From JAIRVZ01 sp031553755 (GTDB lineage: Bacteria; Bacteroidota; Bacteroidia; Bacteroidales; Azobacteroidaceae): a stretch of 33,429 nt of DNA. The stretch spans positions 1-33,429 of the forward strand of contig JAVBKZ010000101.1 in assembly GCA_031553755.1 (NCBI GenBank). Direction: 5' to 3'. Below, in pieces: positions 1 to 8,885 of the stretch (its first letter is position 1; each line of letters starts with the position of its first letter). Position numbers and translations under genes: made by a program. The notes under the pieces are model-generated. The model ran no database searches, had not been told where the DNA came from, and was given only the letters and a program-made list of their open reading frames with translations.

Positions 1-2
1 CC

Positions 3-239
3 TTTTGGGGAACAACTATGAATGCCGTAAAAATCCAAGTGTATTGTGCAATCATCACCTACTGTCTTGTAGCAATTATTGCTTACAAATTAAAAGTTGA
101 GCGTTCAATCTACGAAATTTTACAAATTCTCAGCATTTCCTTACTGGACAAAGCTGCTATAAAAGAGATACTTACAAACTGTGATTACAAAAATGTCAAA
201 GAACTAAATTATAAACAATTAGAAATCAGCTGGATCTGA
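3..239 (+). CDS. IS4-family (DDE) transposase, C-terminal fragment
   Basis: This is the 3' end of a transposase gene whose 5' part lies outside the window; the frame is open from base 3, so the ATG at 18 is internal and not a real start. The fragment reads FWGTTMNAVKIQVYCAIITY and continues with a hydrophobic stretch and a YEILQILSISLLDK segment. This is the typical C-terminal block of IS4-type DDE transposases of Bacteroidota, which move insertion sequences by a cut-and-paste reaction. The catalytic DDE residues would be upstream and cannot be checked. A GC-rich hairpin (229-248) overlaps the stop codon. Whether the element is intact is unknown, because only one end is visible. The family call rests on the recognisable C-terminal pattern only. 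Confidence 0.8.
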   Translation, partial: FWGTTMNAVKIQVYCAIITYCLVAIIAYKLKVERSIYEILQILSISLLDKAAIKEILTNCDYKNVKELNYKQLEISWI

Positions 240-248
240 GTGTCCAGC
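229..248 (+). repeat. Small hairpin at the transposase stop codon
   Basis: GCTGGA (229-234) and TCCAGC (243-248) form a perfect 6-bp inverted repeat around an 8-nt loop that includes the transposase stop. It could weakly terminate the transposase transcript or lie near the right end of the insertion sequence. The left IS end is not visible, so no terminal inverted repeat can be assigned. Confidence 0.35.
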
Positions 249-295
249 AATGATTTGTTATTTCTATCTAAAAATCAACTGAAATTAACCGCATA

Positions 296-327
296 AAAAA
301 AGGGCGTCATAAATGACACCCTTTTTT
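296..327 (-). terminator. Rho-independent terminator (bidirectional)
   Basis: An A-run, then GGGcGTCAT, a two-base loop, ATGACaCCC and a T-run form a long hairpin with one internal mismatch. The A and T runs flank both sides, so it can work in both directions. It lies 23 bp past the stop of the 1516-aa minus-strand gene and would end that transcript. It would also insulate it from the insertion sequence at the window edge. Confidence 0.9.
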
Positions 328-349
328 CGTTTCAATTAATCTCTATAAA

Positions 350-3300
350 TCACTTGATAATAATCTGCTGACGAACAACATTATCACCAGTATTCATTTC
401 AATAATATACAATCCTTTTTCTAAGTTCTTCACTGAAATCGATTCTCCAGCTGCCACATCATGGCTGTAAACTTTAATTCCTGATAAATTGTAGAAATTA
501 ACCACACCTTCAAAATTGTTGGCAAATTTAATAAATTCTACAGCAGGATTAGGATACGCATAAATAGAAGAGTTCATCTTAGTAGTTTCTATTCCACTTG
601 TTTTTTCTTTGAAATTAGCGACTAATTTGGTCGCACCGGCAACTTCAAATTTATATGTACTCTTAGAAGAAACACTTGTTCCGTTAACTGTCCATTTATC
701 AAATTCAAATCCTTTTTTAGCGACTGCTTTAACTATTGCGGAATCGCCTTGATTCAACAAACCTCCTCCGGTAACAAATCCTTTTGTATAGTCAACGCTT
801 TCCGCTTCTATTAACAATGATTTTGGAGCAAGAGTTCCGTCAAAATAAACATGTTGTCCTACAGCGGCATCCAACTCCACCCCACACCATACATCATAAA
901 AACCATATCCGTCATTAAGAACCCTAGCTTCAGAATGCCAAACGGATTTATTGTCTAAATAGACCACATTTTCACCAACCGGATCTAATGTTTTATCCAT
1001 TTTTTTCATTGCTTTAGAGCGATATGCCGCGCTTCCATATTTAGAGTAATTGAAACTCAAATATAAATTATTACCATCTGAGTATACATTTTTCACATAA
1101 TACAATCCGTTACCGGCTTTCGGATTTTCAATATTCATTCCTTCTTTTGAATCATAAGCAAGAGTTCCATTCTTACTTACTAACTGACCCTTCAAATAAC
1201 ATTTTCCATCACTAATTCCGTCTTTCGACATAAACACAGCCAACTTATTGTCAATTATAGCCATTTCTACAGAAGTAGCTATTGAAGTAGATGAAGGAGG
1301 AGCAACAGCAACACCTGCATCTCCAATCATAGCCTCCAAACTGCTGTCTAAATATTGCACATAAAAATAATTATTGATGTTAACAGACATATATGTTACC
1401 CATAATCCACCGCTCGGGTCAAATGTTATCTTAGCTGTAGAAATAGGTAATCCTGCAATTTGAGTAGCCACATGTTTTGCTGGGATAACCGCTTCCAAAT
1501 CAGAGTTGTAGATTTGATATTGAAGTGTATTTTCTCCCGATTTCATTTGAAGGACATGTATATTATCCTGATCATCAATGACATATTCCAATGGAGCTAT
1601 AGAGGTAGATTTCATTACTGTCCCATCCTTTCCGCTTATTTTTTTGATAGTTCCGTTTATTTGGGCAAATACATCACCATCACTATTTACTTTTATTACA
1701 GTACAAGGTAACGCGGAAGTCGACATACTTGAAAATTCCACGCCATCTTCCCCAAATAGGTTTTCTCCTGTAACCGAAATCTTTTTAAGGATTGATTGAT
1801 ATTTTGTATCTCCTTGAGATTGGTCCATATTAATGTACATCATAAAAAGATTATTTTGCTTATCGATGCCCATTGCTTGCTTAACAGAGAAAGTGGTCAT
1901 GTTTTTGTCTGTTACAAGTATACCTTGACCTCTAAATTGAGGAGTACCTTCCTGATTCAATAATTGCGCATACTTGGCATAACGGGAAGTAGGAACATCA
2001 CCTCGAAGAAAAGATTTTTCAAATTGCCAGAAAGACGCGAATAATCTTCCGTCATTTGTAATTACCATATCTCCGGAACTTCCTGAAGTAGAACGTTCTC
2101 CTGTAGAAATCTTTACAGGTTTAACATTATTACCATACTTTTCTACCGGTTCATCTTTTAAGAGAGTCATTTTGATCGTATCATTAGACGTATTTTTATC
2201 GTTAGGAGATGTTATATAAACTTTAAATTCATAATCTTTCTCCGCAGACATGTCAGGCTGATTGGCAAAGTTATACGTAAATATATATTCGTTCGAATAA
2301 GTTGAATTTTCTTTGGTTTCGAATTCCACTGAAACATTTTCTGTGACAACTTCCTGACCATCTATCTGATAAGAAACCGGAATTGTTTCGTACACAGGCG
2401 TTGTTCCTGTATTTGTAAGTGTAATGCAAATAGGTGTAGATTTCACCAAACTACGATACGACTTAGGTGTTTGTAAAGTCAATGCAACATCAGTCACTCC
2501 TGATATACTGACATTTTTAACCATCAAATTGCTGCCATTAAGTGTATCTTTTCCTAATGAAACAAACCCAAGGTAATAAGTATTATCTTCTGAGGCTGAA
2601 AATTTATATTCTTTTTTGTCAAACTCATTGGCTTTTGAGAATATAACTGTTGTATCCGGTGATATACTTTTAACAAAAGAATAATTTCCATCTACTTTCT
2701 TATACAATCCCACTCTTAATGGCATTTTGAAACTAGCTTTTGATGTAGCAACCTCATAATTCAAATTCAACTCATTTCCGGCTTTCATATTAAATGGTCT
2801 GGAATACAAGTTATATTCTCCGCTTGTTGTAGTTCTAGTAATTGCAACTTGGAACCATGCGCTAGTATCATTTTCCGCTACCTGCCATGCAGCAGTACCA
2901 ATAACAGGTAAATTCCAATATCCTTCTTGATTTGTCCTCGCTCCTTTTTTACCTAAATCAGCAACATAAGGAATTTTTGTCAATCGGGGAATTAGTTTTA
3001 AAGAAATCGTATCATTTACTGTATTCAGATCTCCTTCAGATTCAATCCAAACTTTCAGAGTGGCAGTATCTTTATGGGCTATTGCCGCGTTCTTAACAGC
3101 AGCAGGCGCTTTAAATGTAGCATCAAACGCGTAACCGGCTGGTAATTGATTCGTATATGTCGCGTAAACAATTGTATCTCCCGGAGCATCTAACTTATAA
3201 AACATTTTTAATTTTCCGGAAGCAATGGCTTCGCTACCTAAATTACGAACAGTGATATTTACATCTTCCGAATTAGTATACTCCAATTTATCTAAAAATG

Positions 3301-4900
3301 GCGAATTCACAAAAAGCAAAGCGGCGTCTTTAGCCAATGTTTCTGTGATTGAGAAGTTATCAAGAATTAACGGTTTCGCTCCGGCTTTAGATGTAGCATG
3401 GTAAACTACATAAAAAGAAGTATCTGCTTGAGCCAGATATTTCAATGTAGTTTTTTTATAATTCGCGTTACTAATAGATTTAACCAATTTAGCAAACCCT
3501 GGCAATGTATCGTTTGGATCGGCTGTTCTCGTAAAATATATTTCTACAGGATTTGTTTCCGTATCTGTTGGCGATGTCGTATAAGTATACAAATCAAAAT
3601 TGATATCATACATTTTACCTTTCTCTACAAACACAGGACGAGAAAACAAATACGCGTCCGCATCAACAGTCTGTTTAGTATAATCCATTACCCACACGGT
3701 TTTTCCTCCCGTATTATAATTCTTCGCGTCGGCAGTCCAATGTGTAGTAGAAGTTGATTTGTTTAGTTTAGTCCATTTGCTTTGTTCAAACTCATTACCC
3801 GGTTGTGTTTTAGCAGAAAGATCTTCAGGTTTATAGGGAACCGTAATCATGTCATTTTGGATATAGAACCTCAAAGTATCATCATTCAATTTCGTATCTC
3901 CCGTAAGATTCACAAATACAGTTAGTGTATCTGATTTAGAAAAAGTTGTAGTTGCCTTCTGAGAAAGGGTAAATGCACCTGTCGTATTGTAAGCGATAGG
4001 TGAAGACGATAAATCAATAGTTTCAACAACAACAGCCTCTTTATTTTTCTGAAATCCCGCCTGAATTGTAGTTACCGGATTTCCAGATCCATTATAAACC
4101 TTTAATTCTAATGGGATATCAAAAAAAGCACCTGTATTTATTGTTGTAATTGGTTGCAATTGTCCAACAGACTTAAGTACCACATTAGGAGTTGTAGATG
4201 GTGTGGATACAAAGATATTATCGATATAAAGTCTTTGGTTTGCCGCAGTCCTCATTGATTCAGATTCCATGTAGAATCTGATCTTTATCTTTTGATTGTT
4301 GTAATCAGCCGGTAAAAATGTAAATATAGAATACCATCCTTTGAAAGTCACATCATGATAATATTCGGTATACTCAATTCCTGTGGATTTTTTATCTGAT
4401 CTCCAAATATTTTGCCATGTAGCCCCATTGTCTTTAGATACCTGCAAAATAAGAAATCCCATTCCCTCAGGAAAGGCATAATTATCTAATAAATATGGCT
4501 TAAATACTGAAAATCCCAGACATAAAGAAGATTTACCTGTAGCATCAATCTCCGGAGAAGATAATGTTGAAGATAATATCATATTATCTGTCGCAAATGG
4601 AGCACACAAAGAATTTACAGATGTAGGATCTATATATTTGCTAAAATTCGCATTCGGCATATACCAATTGTATGGGGAAGTTCCCGATACAGTCCTCCAA
4701 TAGTTAGGATCGGCAACCGGACTTCCGTCTCCGCCCGCCTTGTTAGTAGCTTGTGTCCATGTTGTTAAATCCGAATCTCCACCATCGAATTTAGCTGTCC
4801 AAATTGTGTCTCCAAAAAATGAAGAAACTTTGGAAGTCTGCGCGTATATCCCTATGGAATACAACAACGCCAAAGTCATGATCAGTAACGTTTTCTTCAT
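350..4900 (-). CDS. Large modular secreted protein with type IX secretion sorting tail
   Basis: A 1516-aa predicted secreted protein. Residues 1-20 are a signal peptide ending ...GIYA before QTS. The following domains are inferred from sequence pattern: a jelly-roll 'choice-of-anchor'/MAM-like module (about 33-232, with CLGFSVF, DNGATWQNIW and RLYIDNIFVS); a CARDB-like Ig module (about 240-350); a second anchor-like module (about 355-520); CARDB-like (about 522-636); a third anchor-like module (about 638-800); CARDB-like (about 803-915). The CARDB-like units close with a recurrent NDT motif. Residues about 918-1355 contain repeated short blades such as ITNDGRLFASFW and DPSGGLWVTYM, suggesting a beta-propeller. 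An InlB B-repeat-like unit (about 1358-1432, GFEFDKWTVNG) and a type A sorting tail (about 1445-1516, YAYPNP...GLYIIEM) end the protein. It probably attaches to the cell surface. No enzyme motif was seen. It lies 57 bp downstream of the 551-aa gene and is probably co-transcribed with it. Confidence 0.85.
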   Translation of the reverse strand: MKKTLLIMTLALLYSIGIYAQTSKVSSFFGDTIWTAKFDGGDSDLTTWTQATNKAGGDGSPVADPNYWRTVSGTSPYNWYMPNANFSKYIDPTSVNSLCAPFATDNMILSSTLSSPEIDATGKSSLCLGFSVFKPYLLDNYAFPEGMGFLILQVSKDNGATWQNIWRSDKKSTGIEYTEYYHDVTFKGWYSIFTFLPADYNNQKIKIRFYMESESMRTAANQRLYIDNIFVSTPSTTPNVVLKSVGQLQPITTINTGAFFDIPLELKVYNGSGNPVTTIQAGFQKNKEAVVVETIDLSSSPIAYNTTGAFTLSQKATTTFSKSDTLTVFVNLTGDTKLNDDTLRFYIQNDMITVPYKPEDLSAKTQPGNEFEQSKWTKLNKSTSTTHWTADAKNYNTGGKTVWVMDYTKQTVDADAYLFSRPVFVEKGKMYDINFDLYTYTTSPTDTETNPVEIYFTRTADPNDTLPGFAKLVKSISNANYKKTTLKYLAQADTSFYVVYHATSKAGAKPLILDNFSITETLAKDAALLFVNSPFLDKLEYTNSEDVNITVRNLGSEAIASGKLKMFYKLDAPGDTIVYATYTNQLPAGYAFDATFKAPAAVKNAAIAHKDTATLKVWIESEGDLNTVNDTISLKLIPRLTKIPYVADLGKKGARTNQEGYWNLPVIGTAAWQVAENDTSAWFQVAITRTTTSGEYNLYSRPFNMKAGNELNLNYEVATSKASFKMPLRVGLYKKVDGNYSFVKSISPDTTVIFSKANEFDKKEYKFSASEDNTYYLGFVSLGKDTLNGSNLMVKNVSISGVTDVALTLQTPKSYRSLVKSTPICITLTNTGTTPVYETIPVSYQIDGQEVVTENVSVEFETKENSTYSNEYIFTYNFANQPDMSAEKDYEFKVYITSPNDKNTSNDTIKMTLLKDEPVEKYGNNVKPVKISTGERSTSGSSGDMVITNDGRLFASFWQFEKSFLRGDVPTSRYAKYAQLLNQEGTPQFRGQGILVTDKNMTTFSVKQAMGIDKQNNLFMMYINMDQSQGDTKYQSILKKISVTGENLFGEDGVEFSSMSTSALPCTVIKVNSDGDVFAQINGTIKKISGKDGTVMKSTSIAPLEYVIDDQDNIHVLQMKSGENTLQYQIYNSDLEAVIPAKHVATQIAGLPISTAKITFDPSGGLWVTYMSVNINNYFYVQYLDSSLEAMIGDAGVAVAPPSSTSIATSVEMAIIDNKLAVFMSKDGISDGKCYLKGQLVSKNGTLAYDSKEGMNIENPKAGNGLYYVKNVYSDGNNLYLSFNYSKYGSAAYRSKAMKKMDKTLDPVGENVVYLDNKSVWHSEARVLNDGYGFYDVWCGVELDAAVGQHVYFDGTLAPKSLLIEAESVDYTKGFVTGGGLLNQGDSAIVKAVAKKGFEFDKWTVNGTSVSSKSTYKFEVAGATKLVANFKEKTSGIETTKMNSSIYAYPNPAVEFIKFANNFEGVVNFYNLSGIKVYSHDVAAGESISVKNLEKGLYIIEMNTGDNVVRQQIIIK

Positions 4901-4957
4901 AAAACAAAAAAAATTAATTATATAAATTATTCAAATCAATGTTCGAAATTTTTTAAT

Positions 4958-6613
4958 TTACTTTTTTAAAATAAGTTTGTATACCTCCGTATTGTTATCT
5001 TCTATGATTTGCAAAAAATATATTCCTGAATTCAACCGGGAAAGGTTGATTGTATTTTCCGGATTCACAACTTTTCCATCAATCTCAAACACTTTTTGAG
5101 ACGCGGCGTTGTACACTTTTATAAAGGCATTCGACAAATCTCTTTCAGAAGATATTTTAAATATTCCGGAAGAAGGATTTGGTAAGATTGATGTATTCCC
5201 TTTATCCGTTACTTTTGCCAATCCCGTAACCGTATTATTTGTGAAATAATATTCTTCATAAGACTTGAAATCCGATGATAATGAATAATAGCGGGTTTCT
5301 TGTCCTCCTGTTTCATATAATCTTACAAATCCCATACCAATTCCATCATTTCCGGAATCATATACTTTTAAAGTATAGCAATCTATTGTAGATAAACGTA
5401 TAGGAATCACGAACAAATCCGCTGTTTCATAAGGGCCTCCGGATGCGACTACAGTATTGAGACTATTTATAAGTTCCCATCGTGTTTCGGATGGTTTATC
5501 AAGCGACACTTTGAGGGTCAAAGATCCGGGCAATGCGTCTGAGGTAAGAAATGATCCTGAAAAAACGTCACTAGAGATTGAAGGAATTCCATTTATATTA
5601 ATGAGTTTCGCTTTGAAATTATTATTTGCTTTTGGTGCGTTGAGTGTAAAGTTGCTGAATCCGGGCAATTTTATCTCTCCGTAATTACCATATTCAACAG
5701 AACCTTCCCAATGAGTCAATTGTGTTTTACCATTGATTTCAATTTGAATATCGGCCGAAGTTAACGTTTCTGAACCTGAGTTGATAAATTGAACGATTGG
5801 CGAAAAAGTATTGGAACAACTTGCTTTCGGACATTTCAGATTCATCATTGTAACGGCATTAGCAACAGACGGAGCGTCGGTTGTTGTTGCTTGAAGTATT
5901 TCTTTTGTTTCTCTATTTTGCACAAAAGAAAAAACACGAAGTTGGTTGATATCATAAAAATTCTTCACTTCCCAAGAGTCCGAACATTGAATCTTTTGTC
6001 CTTTCGATATATTTGCAGGTAAAATAAAGCCCTCTACGGAAGGAAGTAATTTTCTATGAACATTATGAAACTCCGTTTGCCCGTTTGTTCCCCTTGCAGT
6101 AGCATCAGTAACATGTTTTTCTATTACGTTGAAATAGAACCGGAGATCTCCTGAAATATCTTGCAAAGCTTCAATTTCACAATTCATGTATACCGAATCT
6201 TTGTCTTCAGAAAGATAAAATGAACTTGTCATCTTCAAAGAAGCGTCTTCTTCCAAAAGGGTCTGTATGGAATTTATCGCCACTAAATAAGATGCATATT
6301 GTATTCCGTTTACGATATAAGTCGGAAAACCGATCGAACCACTTGGAAAATAATATGACGCTCGTTTTTTGATATTTGCCGAATCGGCATAATACATAGG
6401 ATCATTACCGGGACTTGGATACCAACCATGATATTCAGTAGCCGCAATAGTTCCTCTGAATTTTTGCAATACAGGAGCAAATCTATTTTCGGCGTCTACA
6501 CAAGGCCCACACGTATTGCTTGTAAAAATTTCATACAAGACTGTTTTCTTTTCTCCCGCATTCAAATATGCTAAAGACAAAAAAGAGCAACAAAAAATTA
6601 AAAAAAAACGCAT
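4958..6613 (-). CDS. Omp28-like thioredoxin-fold surface protein with T9SS tail
   Basis: A 551-aa predicted secreted protein. It has an N-terminal signal peptide (about 1-20) and then an Omp28-type thioredoxin-like domain. That domain shows a CGPC redox motif (C35 and C38, in TSNTCGPCVDAE) and a likely cis-proline segment GFPTYIVNG. The conserved block GTNGQTEFHNVHRKLLP is shared with the divergent 644-aa neighbour, so the two are paralogues. An Ig-like middle and a T9SS type A sorting tail (about 471-551: SILPNPSSGIFKIS ... LNSGIYFLQI) follow. Omp28 family members are outer-membrane/surface proteins of Bacteroidota; the CxxC suggests thiol chemistry, but no activity is shown. The start is ATG at 6613, directly before a typical signal peptide. 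It is the first gene of a probable two-gene minus-strand unit with the 1516-aa gene. A candidate -7 box is at 6679-6686. Confidence 0.85.
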   Translation of the reverse strand: MRFFLIFCCSFLSLAYLNAGEKKTVLYEIFTSNTCGPCVDAENRFAPVLQKFRGTIAATEYHGWYPSPGNDPMYYADSANIKKRASYYFPSGSIGFPTYIVNGIQYASYLVAINSIQTLLEEDASLKMTSSFYLSEDKDSVYMNCEIEALQDISGDLRFYFNVIEKHVTDATARGTNGQTEFHNVHRKLLPSVEGFILPANISKGQKIQCSDSWEVKNFYDINQLRVFSFVQNRETKEILQATTTDAPSVANAVTMMNLKCPKASCSNTFSPIVQFINSGSETLTSADIQIEINGKTQLTHWEGSVEYGNYGEIKLPGFSNFTLNAPKANNNFKAKLININGIPSISSDVFSGSFLTSDALPGSLTLKVSLDKPSETRWELINSLNTVVASGGPYETADLFVIPIRLSTIDCYTLKVYDSGNDGIGMGFVRLYETGGQETRYYSLSSDFKSYEEYYFTNNTVTGLAKVTDKGNTSILPNPSSGIFKISSERDLSNAFIKVYNAASQKVFEIDGKVVNPENTINLSRLNSGIYFLQIIEDNNTEVYKLILKK

Positions 6614-6678
6614 AAATTTAAATAAAAAAATGATTAACTAATCAAGTTATAATCTACAAATTAATATAAAACAGAAAA

Positions 6679-6686
6679 CAAAGGTA
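6679..6686 (-). promoter_or_regulatory. Candidate -7 promoter box for the 551-aa Omp28-like gene
   Basis: On the minus strand the sequence reads TACCTTTG, an exact match to the Bacteroidota -7 consensus TAnnTTTG, about 66 bp upstream of the ATG. No convincing -33 TTTG was found, so this is an inference from one box. Confidence 0.5.
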
Positions 6687-6865
6687 AAATACTTTTTTAT
6701 TTATTTTCCATATAATTATTATTTTTTTATTTGACGGAGTAATAATTTGTTTATTTTATACCCAAAAATACATTTAAACAGAAGACATGAAAAACATTTT
6801 GTTTCATAAATCCTATAAAAAATACTTTTTTTTCAGGAATGGAATAAAAAAAGCAAAAAAGGCAT

Positions 6866-6873
6866 TAACTTTG
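6866..6873 (+). promoter_or_regulatory. Candidate -7 promoter box for the 644-aa Omp28-like gene
   Basis: TAACTTTG matches the Bacteroidota TAnnTTTG -7 consensus exactly and lies 62 bp upstream of the ATG at 6936. A clear -33 box was not seen. Confidence 0.5.
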
Positions 6874-6935
6874 TTGTTCTAAAATCAGTTGTTGTTTATT
6901 AGGTATTTTTTTAGAAATGAATTAAAATTTAAAAT

Positions 6936-8870
6936 ATGAAAAAAATATTTCTTTTTTGTTTTTCCGCAATTTCAATATTGTCTTTTGCGGGCAATCGAAT
7001 CTCTTTGGTAGAACATTTTACGAGCGCGGGTTGCGCACCTTGCGCAACCTTTAATCCGGTAGCAGACCCTGTTTATGATGCAAACAAAAATATTGTTGTT
7101 GTCATTAAATATCAAGGAAATATAGGAAACGTAGATCCTATGTATTACGAAAATCAAAAGGAGTCAGACGCCAGAGGAATGTATTACATGCCAACAACGT
7201 ATAGCGCTCCTACAGGTGTAATTGACGGGGGAAATAAATACGGATCAAGTATTTCTTCCGGAGCTTTAGACGCGAGAATAAAAAGCGCGGCAGCTGTTAA
7301 TGCTGATTGGGATATTGATTTGAGTTATGTATATGTTGACGGGTATAAGGTAAAAATAACAATGAAAGTCAAATCGTTGATTGCTCAAACCAACAGCGCA
7401 CTGAAAGCTCACATTGCCCTATTAGAAGAAGTTGTAAATTATGACAAAGCACCCGGAACCAATGGCGAAAAAACATTTAACCATGTGATGAGGAAAATGG
7501 TTCCTGACGCGAATGGAACATCCCTTAAATCTTCATGGGCGGCAAATGAAGAATTTACGATAGAAGAAGAAGTTATAATTCCATCGTATTATAAAAATTT
7601 GAGAGAATTAGCCATTGTCGGATTTATTCAGGATGATGGAACGAAAAAAGTGAACCAGGCTGCTTATTCGGCTCCCAAAGTAATAGAAAATACGTTAGAT
7701 GTTGAGCTGACAGAAGTACAACCATTGTCTCTTAAAAATCTTATCCCCACCATTTCAATTAAAAACAATTCAGACCAGCCACTTGTTTCAACTACAGTAA
7801 TAGCGGTATTTCCGGATAGTACAGAGCAAAAACATGTATGGGAAGGAAATATTCCCGGTGGAGAAACTCAAACTATATCCTTGAGCGAATTTAAATTAAA
7901 TGTTCCGGAAGGCGCGTCTGCTATTAAATTTATTTTATCGAATCCCAATGGATTGATAGACGTAAATCCGACAAAAAATTTAATTGAATCGAACTATATT
8001 GTAAAATTCTTCGCGGAGGCTCAACAATTGCCTATATATGAAGATTTTGAAAGAACAATAGATCAAGCATTATATTACGGACCGCTTAGTAATTCTATTC
8101 TTGTGGATTGGAATAAAGGAAAAACAGCTACCATTTTATGGTCGGGTTCTCAATCGTGGAATATTGGAGCAAACAATTCTGTTTTTTCTTTATTGTTCAG
8201 GAATTTTAGGAATACAGTCTTAAACGATTATGAAGATTTTTCTCTTCCTACCGCTACTTTTGCAAAAGTAAAAAATCCGGAATTAGCTTATTTTTACTCA
8301 TATTGTCCTCGTAATCAGGCAACATCAGACTCATTGGTTATCCAAGTATCAACAGACGGAGGAGATACATGGGATGAGGTATTCAGGAAGTCGAGCATAG
8401 AATTAAACACAAGCGCTAATTCTTATACAACAACAGAAAATATCCCTATGACAGTTGCCGCTTGGAAAGAAGAAATTGTATCTTTAGATTCTTATGGCGA
8501 AAAGCCATCCGTTATTGTCAGATTCAGGAATATCAATGGAAACAATAATACTTTATCTTTAGATCAATTAACTTTAAGAGAGAAACAAACATCTGCGATA
8601 TCCGATGTTAAAATGAATGCTGAAATATTTGACGTATATCAGGATTTGGGAAAAATACATATCTCTTTTAATCTTAAAGAAGAAAACAGTGTCTCTTTAA
8701 GGTTGTTTAGCGTTACCGGAGAAGAAATCAATACGAAAGTATTAGGGCGCCTTCCTTCCGGCAATCATTCGACATCTATAAATAAATCTGGTTTGAACAA
8801 TCAGGGTATATTTTTTGTAATACTTAACATGGGGGAAAAAACATTTTCCCGAAAAATAATTGTGAAATAA
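6936..8870 (+). CDS. Omp28-like thioredoxin-fold surface protein with jelly-roll module and T9SS tail
   Basis: A 644-aa predicted secreted protein. It has a signal peptide (about 1-18), then an Omp28-type thioredoxin-like domain with a CAPC motif (C33 and C36 in SAGCAPCATFN) and a candidate cis-proline in SAPTGVIDGG. The block GTNGEKTFNHVMRKMVP matches the equivalent block of the divergent 551-aa protein, supporting paralogy. An Ig-like spacer follows (about 255-360). A choice-of-anchor/MAM-like jelly roll spans about 364-550 (YEDFERT, STDGGDTWDEVF, LSLDQLTL). A C-terminal T9SS sorting tail (about 565-644, LRLFSVTGEEI, final KIIVK) ends the protein. It probably acts at the cell surface. The 551-aa relative lacks the jelly-roll insert, so the pair differ by domain gain or loss. 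The 254-aa gene follows after 15 bp, suggesting a two-gene operon. Confidence 0.85.
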   Translation: MKKIFLFCFSAISILSFAGNRISLVEHFTSAGCAPCATFNPVADPVYDANKNIVVVIKYQGNIGNVDPMYYENQKESDARGMYYMPTTYSAPTGVIDGGNKYGSSISSGALDARIKSAAAVNADWDIDLSYVYVDGYKVKITMKVKSLIAQTNSALKAHIALLEEVVNYDKAPGTNGEKTFNHVMRKMVPDANGTSLKSSWAANEEFTIEEEVIIPSYYKNLRELAIVGFIQDDGTKKVNQAAYSAPKVIENTLDVELTEVQPLSLKNLIPTISIKNNSDQPLVSTTVIAVFPDSTEQKHVWEGNIPGGETQTISLSEFKLNVPEGASAIKFILSNPNGLIDVNPTKNLIESNYIVKFFAEAQQLPIYEDFERTIDQALYYGPLSNSILVDWNKGKTATILWSGSQSWNIGANNSVFSLLFRNFRNTVLNDYEDFSLPTATFAKVKNPELAYFYSYCPRNQATSDSLVIQVSTDGGDTWDEVFRKSSIELNTSANSYTTTENIPMTVAAWKEEIVSLDSYGEKPSVIVRFRNINGNNNTLSLDQLTLREKQTSAISDVKMNAEIFDVYQDLGKIHISFNLKEENSVSLRLFSVTGEEINTKVLGRLPSGNHSTSINKSGLNNQGIFFVILNMGEKTFSRKIIVK

Positions 8871-8885
8871 AAAAGAAGAACAAAT

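Larger units (their letters stand above)
6614..6935. other. AT-rich divergent intergenic region
   Basis: A 322-bp, very AT-rich gap between the two divergently transcribed Omp28-like genes. It contains outward-facing TAnnTTTG boxes for each side (6679-6686 minus, 6866-6873 plus), and nothing else that could be recognised: no RNA gene, repeat or small ORF with support. Confidence 0.6.

Noticed and set aside
3398..3757. A 119-codon plus-strand open frame inside the 1516-aa gene
   Set aside because: It lies entirely antisense to a clearly coding frame, has no domain pattern and no promoter or start context; it is a shadow frame.
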